A program made the position numbers and the translations under genes. 63,096 nt of DNA from Deltaproteobacteria bacterium (GTDB lineage: Bacteria > Desulfobacterota > Desulfuromonadia > Geobacterales > Pseudopelobacteraceae), in NCBI GenBank assembly GCA_021782545.1, contig JAJXUW010000002.1, positions 1 to 63,096 on the forward strand, in the 5' to 3' direction. Of the stretch, positions 54,368 through 61,477 are shown in pieces. Below the pieces are notes generated by a model. That model saw only the letters and a program-made list of their open reading frames with translations, was not told where the DNA came from and did not search any database. Positions within the stretch are counted from its first letter, which is position 1. The number at the start of each line of letters is the position of its first letter.

Positions 54368-54945
54368 TCTCTGACAACAACGCAGTCCGCAACTTGGCCC
54401 TGGCCCTGGTACACCACCCGATCTACAACAAGCATCGCGAGGTAGTGACCACGGCAGTCACCAATCTGGACATTCATGATATCGCTCGGGCAGCCCGTAC
54501 CTTCGGTCTCAGCCGTTACTACCTGGTGACGCCGTCACGTGAGCAACAGGCGATGATCACACGGATCGTGGGACACTGGCAAGAGGGATGGGGCGCCAGC
54601 TACAATCCCGACCGCCGTGAGGCGCTCAGCATTGTCCGGGTTGTCGCTACACTGGCTGACGCGTGTAACGACCTTCAGCAGAACTTTGACACACCGGTCG
54701 TCACCGTGGCCACTGGCGCCCGCCAACGGGATGGTGCCATCACTTTTACAGAACTGCGGCGCAGGCTCCAACAACCGGAATCGCCCCACCTGCTGGCCAT
54801 GGGAACAGGATGGGGACTGACCGATGAGGTATTTGAACACGCCAGCCTTACCTTGGAGCCGATCCAAGGGACGGGAGCCTACAACCACCTGTCGGTCCGC
54901 TCGGCAACCGCTATCATGCTTGACCGATTACTTATTGGACGCTAA
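54364..54945 (+). CDS. SPOUT-like RNA methyltransferase (Methyltrn_RNA_4 family)
   Basis: 193 residues from the ATG at 54364 (ATGA with the trmD stop). The N-terminus [19 protein letters not shown], the segment [19 protein letters not shown], and the knot-like end [14 protein letters not shown], then [16 protein letters not shown] fit the family placed between trmD and rplS in many Deltaproteobacteria, Aquificae and Thermotogae (from memory). The RNA target is not known. SAM-binding is inferred from the GTGWG/GAYNHLS block. Confidence 0.85.
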   Translation: MISDNNAVRNLALALVHHPIYNKHREVVTTAVTNLDIHDIARAARTFGLSRYYLVTPSREQQAMITRIVGHWQEGWGASYNPDRREALSIVRVVATLADACNDLQQNFDTPVVTVATGARQRDGAITFTELRRRLQQPESPHLLAMGTGWGLTDEVFEHASLTLEPIQGTGAYNHLSVRSATAIMLDRLLIGR

Positions 54946-55026
54946 GTCGTAAAAATTTACAGACAACGGATGCAGATCACATACACCAACCGCGCAGCAT
55001 GGTTCCAGTAAGGAGGAACAGTACTA

Positions 55027-55389
55027 ATGAACACCATCGATATTCTTGAATTCGAACAAATGAAAAAGAACGTGCCGGTCTTCAAGGTAGGGGACACCGT
55101 CAAGGTACATGTCAAGATTGTGGAGGGCGACAAGCAGCGTATCCAGGCCTACCAGGGCGTGGTGATCGCGCGCCAGAACGGCGGCATCCGCGAGTCCTTC
55201 ACGGTCCGCAAGATATCCAACAACATCGGCGTCGAGCGGGTCTTCCCGATCCACTCCCCCTCCATCGAGCAGATCGAGGTCGTGACCCGCGGCCATGTAC
55301 GCCGCGCCAAACTGTACTACCTGCGCAAACTGCGGGGCAAGGCCGCTCGTATCCGTGAGCGCAAGTACGTCGCCGCAGCCAAAGCCTAA
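55027..55389 (+). CDS. rplS: 50S ribosomal protein L19
   Basis: 120 residues starting [20 protein letters not shown], with [20 protein letters not shown] and the basic C-terminus [21 protein letters not shown] strong AAGGAGGA site precedes it. It is the last gene of the ribosomal cluster, and a 14-bp inverted repeat follows. Confidence 0.98.
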   Translation: MNTIDILEFEQMKKNVPVFKVGDTVKVHVKIVEGDKQRIQAYQGVVIARQNGGIRESFTVRKISNNIGVERVFPIHSPSIEQIEVVTRGHVRRAKLYYLRKLRGKAARIRERKYVAAAKA

Positions 55390-55410
55390 CCGTCCACAAC
55401 GCATCACCTC

Positions 55411-55450
55411 ATGTCCCAAAGCCCTGTCATACGATGGGGCTTTGGGACAT
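55411..55450 (+). repeat. 14-bp perfect inverted repeat between rplS and rnhB
   Basis: ATGTCCCAAAGCCC (55411-55424) and GGGCTTTGGGACAT (55437-55450) pair perfectly with a 12-base loop. There is no U-run after it. It may end or protect the rplS message, or form a structure just upstream of rnhB, whose start at 55465 lacks a clear ribosome site. Confidence 0.6.
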
Positions 55451-55464
55451 ACCTACTACAAACG

Positions 55465-56115
55465 ATGCAACCGTCCCTTTTCCCCCCACCGCCCGCAGAC
55501 CTGTACCGTTTTGAACGGCACGCCGTCAAGGCTGGGTATCGACTCATCGCTGGCATTGACGAGGCCGGCCGTGGCCCGTTGGCCGGCCCGGTGGTGGCCG
55601 CGGCGGTCATTTTGCACCCCGACCGTCCAATCAAGGGTGTCAATGACTCCAAAAAACTGTCCGAACGTCAACGCGAACGCCTCTTCGATCTGATCAATAC
55701 CGATGCTCTGGCCATCGGTATCGGTAGCGCACTGCCAGACCTCATTGACCGGATCAACATCCTACAGGCCACCCGTCTAGCCATGCTGGAGGCCGTTCAC
55801 AAGCTCTCCCCCAGCCCAGACGCATTACTGATCGACGGTATCACCCCCATCGACTCGCCCCTGCACCAGGAGCTCATCAAACAGGGCGACAGCCGAAGTG
55901 CCTCCATTGCCGCCGCCTCGATCATTGCCAAGGTGACCCGTGACCGGCTGATGCTGGCATACGATAACGAGTACCCCCAGTACGGCTTTGCGCGCCACAA
56001 GGGGTATGGCAGCGTGGCCCATCTAACGGCCCTGCGTCAGTATGGGCCGTGCCCAATCCACCGTGCCAGCTTTGGCGGCGTACGAGAGTTGCTCATCGCC
56101 TCCCCCACCGCCTAG
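55465..56115 (+). CDS. rnhB: Ribonuclease HII
   Basis: 216 residues from the ATG at 55465 (an in-frame ATG at 55411 falls within the hairpin arm). [39 protein letters not shown] and the [14 protein letters not shown] block, with the conserved Asp and Glu residues, define RNase HII, which removes ribonucleotides from DNA and RNA primers. Neither ATG has a good Shine-Dalgarno, so the exact start is uncertain. Confidence 0.93.
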   Translation: MQPSLFPPPPADLYRFERHAVKAGYRLIAGIDEAGRGPLAGPVVAAAVILHPDRPIKGVNDSKKLSERQRERLFDLINTDALAIGIGSALPDLIDRINILQATRLAMLEAVHKLSPSPDALLIDGITPIDSPLHQELIKQGDSRSASIAAASIIAKVTRDRLMLAYDNEYPQYGFARHKGYGSVAHLTALRQYGPCPIHRASFGGVRELLIASPTA

Positions 56116-56158
56116 TCACTGTTTGCAATTTGCAGCAAAGCCTGTTACATACAGGCCC

Positions 56159-58042
56159 ATGGTACCGTTACGCACCGATGGCACAACCAACCAAGTAGGC
56201 GTCCTGCCTGCCCTGCTCCGCCAAGAAGGCATTCTGACCGAAGATCAGCTGGCCTACGCGGTTCGGGTCCATCGGAAACTGACTACGCCTCAGACCATGC
56301 TGGATACGCTGCTGGAACTCGACCTGATCTCCCAGGAGCAACTTCAGACCACCCTTAGAAAGCACCAACTGGATATACGACTCGGGGACCTGCTCGTAGA
56401 GCTGGGCTACCTGCGCAGTAGCGACCTTGAGCAGGCGCTGGCGCTTCAAAAGGAGTCGCAGGGTCAGAAACGACTCGGCGAGATACTGGTCGACAACTGC
56501 TTTATCGAAGAGCGGAAGTTACTTGAAACCCTCTCCTACCAGCTCGGTTTCCCCCTGATAAACCCCGATTTTGTCAGGATCGACAAGACGCTCCAGGCCC
56601 ACCTCCCGCTGACGGTCTGCAAACAGATCAATGTCCTGCCGCTTTACCGGGTAGGCGAGCAGGTCATGGTTACCTTTGCCGACCCGCTTGATCAGCGGGC
56701 CCGCGAGATTGTGCGAGCCCACCTGCCGAACTATCTCCTGGCGATCTGCTCAAAAAGCTCGCTCCACGAGGCATTAACGGCACTTGAACATGCCGGCAGG
56801 ACCGTGGCCACTGACGATACCACCATCATCGGCATGATTAACCTGTTGTTTGAAGAAGCGATCGAGGAGGGGGCCAGCGATATCCATATCGAACCACTCA
56901 AGGACCGCTTGCGCGTCCGCCTGCGACGCGATGGGGTCATGGGGCTGCACAAGGAGTTTCCCAAGGATATCACCCCCCAGCTCATCACCCGCATCAAGGT
57001 CATGGCCCAGGCGGATATTGCGGAAAAACGCCGCCACCAGGATGGCAGAATCCTGTTCACCAGCAACCGACACGGTATCAACCTGGATATGCGGGTCTCT
57101 TTCTTTATCACCATCTATGGGGAAAAGGTGGTGCTGCGGCTTTTGAACAACAAAGGGACCCTGCTTGATATCAAGGAAATCGGCATGACGCCGAGGATGC
57201 TGGAACATTTCATCTACGACGCCCTTGAGGTCCCTACCGGTGTCATGATCGTCACCGGCCCAACCGGCTCCGGCAAGACCACAACCCTGTACAGCTGCGT
57301 CAACTACCTAAACAACAGCAGCACCAGCATCATCACCGCCGAAGATCCGGTAGAATACGTCATTGAAGGTGTCGGCCAATGTTCGATCAACCCCAAGATC
57401 GGGGTCACCTTTGAGGAGACCCTGCGGCATATCGTCCGCCAGGACCCCGACGTGATCGTGCTGGGAGAGATTCGTGATCAATTCTCGGCCGAAACGGCTA
57501 TCCAGGCGGCACTCACCGGGCACAAGGTGCTGACCACCTTTCATACTGAGGATTCCATCGGCGGTCTGATCCGGCTGATGAATATGCAGATCGAGGCCTT
57601 TCTCATCTCCTCCACGGTGGTCTGTATTGTGGCCCAACGACTCCTGCGCAGGGTTTGCCCCGAATGCGCCGAACCGTATACCCCTACCCCGCTGGACCTC
57701 ACCCGTCTTGGGCTCTCCTCCAGCGATCTGGCCGGCGCCGAATTCAAACTGGGCCGTGGCTGTAAAAGCTGCCGTTTCAGCGGCTATCGCGGGCGGGTAG
57801 CCATCTTTGAGCTTCTGGTCATGAACGAAATGGTAAAAAATGCCATCCTGGCACACAAGAGCTCCTACGAGATCCGCAAAATCAGTGTCGAGACCTCGGG
57901 CATGGTCACCCTGATGGAGGACGGCATTGTCAAGGGGGCCCGCGGGATGGTTTCCCTGCAGGAAATTATCACGGATCTGCCGCGGCTGGGAAAACCCCGC
58001 CCGCTCCATGAGTTGAAACGAATTCTGGGAGTCATGCGATGA
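56159..58042 (+). CDS. PilB/GspE-family ATPase with tandem MshEN-like motifs (third copy)
   Basis: 627 residues from the ATG at 56159. Two MshEN-like segments (about 72-95 RLGDLLVELGYLRSSDLEQA and 105-130 RLGEILVDNCFIEERKLLET) precede the ATPase core: Walker A GPTGSGKT (367-374), AEDPVEYVIEG, VIVLGEIRDQFSAETA, LTTFHTED and a CPEC/CKSC zinc site. The His box differs from PilB (FHTED). It overlaps an HDOD gene by ATGA, suggesting a co-translated signalling/assembly pair. Its machine is unknown. Confidence 0.88.
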   Translation: MVPLRTDGTTNQVGVLPALLRQEGILTEDQLAYAVRVHRKLTTPQTMLDTLLELDLISQEQLQTTLRKHQLDIRLGDLLVELGYLRSSDLEQALALQKESQGQKRLGEILVDNCFIEERKLLETLSYQLGFPLINPDFVRIDKTLQAHLPLTVCKQINVLPLYRVGEQVMVTFADPLDQRAREIVRAHLPNYLLAICSKSSLHEALTALEHAGRTVATDDTTIIGMINLLFEEAIEEGASDIHIEPLKDRLRVRLRRDGVMGLHKEFPKDITPQLITRIKVMAQADIAEKRRHQDGRILFTSNRHGINLDMRVSFFITIYGEKVVLRLLNNKGTLLDIKEIGMTPRMLEHFIYDALEVPTGVMIVTGPTGSGKTTTLYSCVNYLNNSSTSIITAEDPVEYVIEGVGQCSINPKIGVTFEETLRHIVRQDPDVIVLGEIRDQFSAETAIQAALTGHKVLTTFHTEDSIGGLIRLMNMQIEAFLISSTVVCIVAQRLLRRVCPECAEPYTPTPLDLTRLGLSSSDLAGAEFKLGRGCKSCRFSGYRGRVAIFELLVMNEMVKNAILAHKSSYEIRKISVETSGMVTLMEDGIVKGARGMVSLQEIITDLPRLGKPRPLHELKRILGVMR

Positions 58043-58887
58043 ATCAGGAAAAACCTCTGCTGCAGATGATCCAGGAACGCCTGAACAGCGGCATGCAGGA
58101 CCTGCCGGTCTTCCACAGCGTGGCGATCAAGCTGCAGCAACTGCTCGGCAGGCCGTCTTTCGAGATTACCGATGTTGTCGAACTGATCGGCGAAGATCAG
58201 TCCCTTTCGGGCAGGGTGTTGAAAGTAGCCAACTCATCCTACTATGCCGGCCTGACCAAGATCGCCACGATTAAAGATGCCATAACCAGGCTAGGGGCCC
58301 AAGAGATTGCCAACATGGCCATGTTGGCCTCGCAGTTTGAATACTACCACTCCAGTAACAAGACCCTGAACAGCATGATGCAGACCCTGTGGAACCACGC
58401 CTTGGCCTGCGCCGTAGGCGCCAAGTGGATTGCCTGTAAGAGCGGTTACCAGGGCCTGGCAGCCGAGGCATTCATGGGGGGTTTGCTCCACGATATCGGC
58501 AAGTTGGCCCTTTTAAAGGCACTCGACGACATCCTGAAGAACAAAGAGAGTGCCACCCACCTCTCGGCCCAGTTGCTCCATGAGATTATGGCGGCCATGC
58601 ATGAAGAGGTCGGTTACCAACTGATGAAGGGATGGAATCTGCCCGATTTTTATTGCGATATTGCCGGCAACCACCATAAGCCCGACTTTGACCAGTCCAA
58701 CATCCTGCTGATTGCCGTACGCCTCGCGGACCTGACCTGTAAAAAACTCGGCCGCAGTGCTGAAGTGGCTGATCCCTCCCTCACCATCTTCTCCACACCG
58801 GAGGCCCAGCTTCTGGGGCTCAAGGAGATAGCCGTCGCCGAGCTGGAGATCATCATCGAGGATGCCGAGGGCATTACGATGAATTGA
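58039..58887 (+). CDS. HDOD domain signalling protein
   Basis: 282 residues. The HDOD pattern is DLPVFHSVAIKLQQLLGRP, IGEDQSLSGRVLKVANSSYY, GLLHDIGKLALLKAL and HEEVGYQLMKGWNLPDFYC, an HD-fold relative without clear phosphodiesterase metal ligands in every position. Such proteins often sit in c-di-GMP or pilus pathways. Its ATG overlaps the ATPase stop as ATGA. Confidence 0.88.
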   Translation: MNQEKPLLQMIQERLNSGMQDLPVFHSVAIKLQQLLGRPSFEITDVVELIGEDQSLSGRVLKVANSSYYAGLTKIATIKDAITRLGAQEIANMAMLASQFEYYHSSNKTLNSMMQTLWNHALACAVGAKWIACKSGYQGLAAEAFMGGLLHDIGKLALLKALDDILKNKESATHLSAQLLHEIMAAMHEEVGYQLMKGWNLPDFYCDIAGNHHKPDFDQSNILLIAVRLADLTCKKLGRSAEVADPSLTIFSTPEAQLLGLKEIAVAELEIIIEDAEGITMN

Positions 58888-58896
58888 GGAGGCTTA

Positions 58897-59919
58897 TTAC
58901 TTCTTCAGCCCCTTCTTGAGAAACTGGTACACCCCCTGGTTATGCTCTGCCAGCGTGCGGGAAAACTGGTGCGTACCGTCTTTGCGGGCCACAAAATAGA
59001 AATAGTCCGTGTGGGCCGGCTGCAGAACCGCCTTGATCGCATCCACCCCCGGGTTGCCGATGGGACCGGGGGGAATTCCCCGTATCCGGTAGGTGTTGTA
59101 CGGTGACTGCCGCTGCACATCCTGTTTGGTAACCGTCCCGCCAAAGGCCCGTACCCCGTAAATGGCCGTCGGATCGCTCTGCAACGGCATGCCGATCTTC
59201 AGGCGATTGCGGAACACCGAGGCGATCAACGGTTTCTCTTGAGGCCTGACCGCTTCCTTTTCCACCATAGATGCCAGCGTCACCACCTGTTTAGGGGTAA
59301 GCCCGGCTTCTGCCGACGCCTGTTCCAATCCTCTGTTCCGTCGACGAAACTCCCGCAGCATCTCTGTCAGCAGACCTCGTTCGTCCATATGAAACCCGAC
59401 CAGGTAGGTCCCCGGAAAGAGATACCCCTCAACCGTTTTGGCGGGTATGCCAAATTCAGCCAACAACCGCTTATCGCGACAGGCACTGAGGAATACCTCA
59501 CGACTGAACAACCCCTGCCGTGCAGCCAACTCGGCCAACTGATAGATGGAGTACCCCTCAGGCACCGCAAATTTGCAGGCGTCAACCTCGCCACTGGCCA
59601 GCTTCTTCAGTATGTCGCCAGGCTTCATGGCATCAGACAGGCGGTAATCGCCGGGCTGCACCCGCGTGTCAAGCCCCCGCAGCCGCCCCAAAATTCGCAG
59701 ATACAACGAACTGCGCACCACCTGCTGACGCTCAAGTCTCTGGGCCGTCTGGGCGAAACTGTCACCTTTGCGGACCGTTAAACCGTAGACATGCCGTCCC
59801 TCCCCGGCGGGGCGGGACACCACAAAAAACCAGACGCAGACAAACACCAGCAGCAGACAGAACAACAGATACCGGTAGCGACGTATCACCGATCGAAAGG
59901 ATGATTTCTTGTATGACAT
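58897..59919 (-). CDS. mltG: Endolytic murein transglycosylase MltG
   Basis: 340 residues from the ATG at 59917-59919. One N-terminal membrane helix (residues 15-35), a LysM-like region, and the YceG domain with VEGYLFPGTYLV, LASMVEKEAVRP (Glu220 is the likely catalytic residue by analogy with E. coli) and QSDPTAIYG, SPYNTYRIRGIPPGPIGNPG. It cleaves nascent glycan strands. A promoter puts the start of transcription on the ATG, with no Shine-Dalgarno, so the message looks leaderless. Confidence 0.96.
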   Translation of the reverse strand: MSYKKSSFRSVIRRYRYLLFCLLLVFVCVWFFVVSRPAGEGRHVYGLTVRKGDSFAQTAQRLERQQVVRSSLYLRILGRLRGLDTRVQPGDYRLSDAMKPGDILKKLASGEVDACKFAVPEGYSIYQLAELAARQGLFSREVFLSACRDKRLLAEFGIPAKTVEGYLFPGTYLVGFHMDERGLLTEMLREFRRRNRGLEQASAEAGLTPKQVVTLASMVEKEAVRPQEKPLIASVFRNRLKIGMPLQSDPTAIYGVRAFGGTVTKQDVQRQSPYNTYRIRGIPPGPIGNPGVDAIKAVLQPAHTDYFYFVARKDGTHQFSRTLAEHNQGVYQFLKKGLKK

Positions 59920-59926
59920 GGCACGG

Positions 59927-59954
59927 ATTGTACGGGCTTTGCAGCGCACGTCAA
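59927..59954 (-). promoter_or_regulatory. Promoter for mltG (predicted leaderless)
   Basis: On the minus strand TTGACG (59949-59954) and TACAAT (59927-59932) are 16 bases apart. The ATG (59919) is the eighth base after the -10 box. Confidence 0.6.
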
Positions 59955-59975
59955 GAACAACCTGACGAGATCGGC

Positions 59976-60004
59976 TTGACACCGCTTCATACGGCTGTTA
60001 GATA
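59976..60004 (+). promoter_or_regulatory. Promoter for the rubrerythrin-like gene
   Basis: TTGACA (59976-59981) and TAGATA (59999-60004) are 17 bases apart. It is divergent from the mltG promoter, whose boxes lie 22 bases away. Confidence 0.6.
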
Positions 60005-60048
60005 AAAAGATTGAACCATGCCATCCGTTTCTCACGAGGTGCTTATCC

Positions 60049-60504
60049 ATGGAACGCTTCAAAACCCTGCAGGACGTAATCACCTTCGCCATTGACAAGG
60101 AAGAGGCGGCCTACCAGCTTTACAGCGCAACCGCCAAACAGGTGCAATCCCCCGCCGCTCGCAAGATGCTCGAAGATATGGCACGTCAGGAGCTGGGGCA
60201 CAAACGGATGATGGAAGCGATGACCCAAGAAAAGCTCGTGCAGCACGACCTTACGGCAGTCCCTGACCTGAAGATCGGTGACTATCTGCAGGACGTCGAG
60301 GTAAAAGTGGGGATGAGTTTCCGTGATGTGCTGGTGTTTGCCATGAAAAGCGAAGAGCTGGCCTACCAACTCTACACAGCAGCCGGGGCGTTGGCCGACG
60401 CCCCCGAGGTGCGGGATGCCCTGCGCCTGATGGCCAACGAAGAAAAGAAGCACAAGTACCAGCTCGAGACGATGTACGATGACAAGATTCTGGCAGAAAT
60501 GTAA
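60049..60504 (+). CDS. Rubrerythrin-like ferritin-fold protein (no rubredoxin domain)
   Basis: 151 residues of a four-helix ferritin-like fold with the diiron ligand pattern: FAIDKEEAAYQLY, ARQELGHKRMM, FAMKSEELAYQLY and ANEEKKHKYQLE (ExxH repeats). The usual C-terminal rubredoxin domain with CxxC pairs is missing, so it is of the short, rubredoxin-free type that removes hydrogen peroxide or handles iron. It has its own promoter and no operon partner. Confidence 0.88.
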   Translation: MERFKTLQDVITFAIDKEEAAYQLYSATAKQVQSPAARKMLEDMARQELGHKRMMEAMTQEKLVQHDLTAVPDLKIGDYLQDVEVKVGMSFRDVLVFAMKSEELAYQLYTAAGALADAPEVRDALRLMANEEKKHKYQLETMYDDKILAEM

Positions 60505-60568
60505 ACTTCCCGGCCCAAACGCTGCTGTCCGGCGGCATTTGGCATCCCGGCCACGGGACGTACCAACC

Positions 60569-61435
60569 ATGCCCTACCCTGAAACGATCAACCTGCCCTT
60601 CAACCGCTCGGCGCTTCCGGATGATTTTGCCGTGCTGCCGACCCCACAGTCGCCAGACGATGATCAGCCAGCCCACTGGATAGTACTCCAGGGCGGCAAC
60701 CTGGTACTGCAGGAAAGCCAGGGGGACCTGCTGCTCCCCTTGGGCAGGCTGCCCAACGGATTGACGTTGAAGACTCCCCCGTTGGTATTTGCCAGCTGGC
60801 AGAAACGGCAGGTGCGGGTAGCAGAACTGCCCTCCCTGAGCGTCCTTCCCCCTGGACTTAGTGCCGAACCGTTCAACGCCTTCCGCGAACGGATACCCGC
60901 CGATCTGGTGACAATAGCCGGCATCGGCAAGCAGTTGCTCCATTGGCAAAAAATGAGCAGGTTTTGTTCACGTTGCGGTGGCCAGCCGCTCCAACTGCCT
61001 GACAGCTGGGGGAAACGGTGCCCCGACTGTGCCACTGAACATTTCCCCCATATCCATCCGTGCGCCATTGTACTGATCAGACGTGATGACCAGCTGCTGT
61101 TGATCCGCAAGCCAGAATGGGCGCAAGGCCGCTACAGCCTGGTGGCAGGCTTTTTAGATGTGGGGGAATCGCTGGAAGAATGCGCCATCCGCGAGGCAAA
61201 AGAGGAGACCGGCGTGGATATCAAAAACGTGCGCTACATCACCAGCCAGTGCTGGCCGTTCCCCTCCCAGCTCATGGCCGGCTTTGTGGCCGATTACGCT
61301 GGCGGGGAGATCCGCCCCGATGACAACGAGATAGAAGACGCCCGCTGGTTCACCATCGGCTCACTGCCAGACCTACCAGCTCGGCGCAGCATTGCGCGTT
61401 TCTTGATCGATACCTATGGCACCCTGGCCAACTGA
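60569..61435 (+). CDS. nudC: NAD+ diphosphatase / NADH pyrophosphatase NudC
   Basis: 288 residues from the ATG at 60569; the longer frame to 60479 overlaps the rubrerythrin gene. A zinc ribbon (FCSRCGGQPLQLP, CPDCATEHFP), the Nudix box GFLDVGESLEECAIREAKEE, and the NADH motif SQCWPFPSQL (the family usually has SQPWPFP) support NudC, which decaps NAD-RNA and hydrolyses NADH. The Cys in place of Pro in the motif is a mild oddity. It follows the rubrerythrin gene by 64 bases. Confidence 0.92.
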   Translation: MPYPETINLPFNRSALPDDFAVLPTPQSPDDDQPAHWIVLQGGNLVLQESQGDLLLPLGRLPNGLTLKTPPLVFASWQKRQVRVAELPSLSVLPPGLSAEPFNAFRERIPADLVTIAGIGKQLLHWQKMSRFCSRCGGQPLQLPDSWGKRCPDCATEHFPHIHPCAIVLIRRDDQLLLIRKPEWAQGRYSLVAGFLDVGESLEECAIREAKEETGVDIKNVRYITSQCWPFPSQLMAGFVADYAGGEIRPDDNEIEDARWFTIGSLPDLPARRSIARFLIDTYGTLAN

Positions 61436-61477
61436 CATTGGCATAAGACCTTCTTAAGGAGTAGCGGACACGACCGT

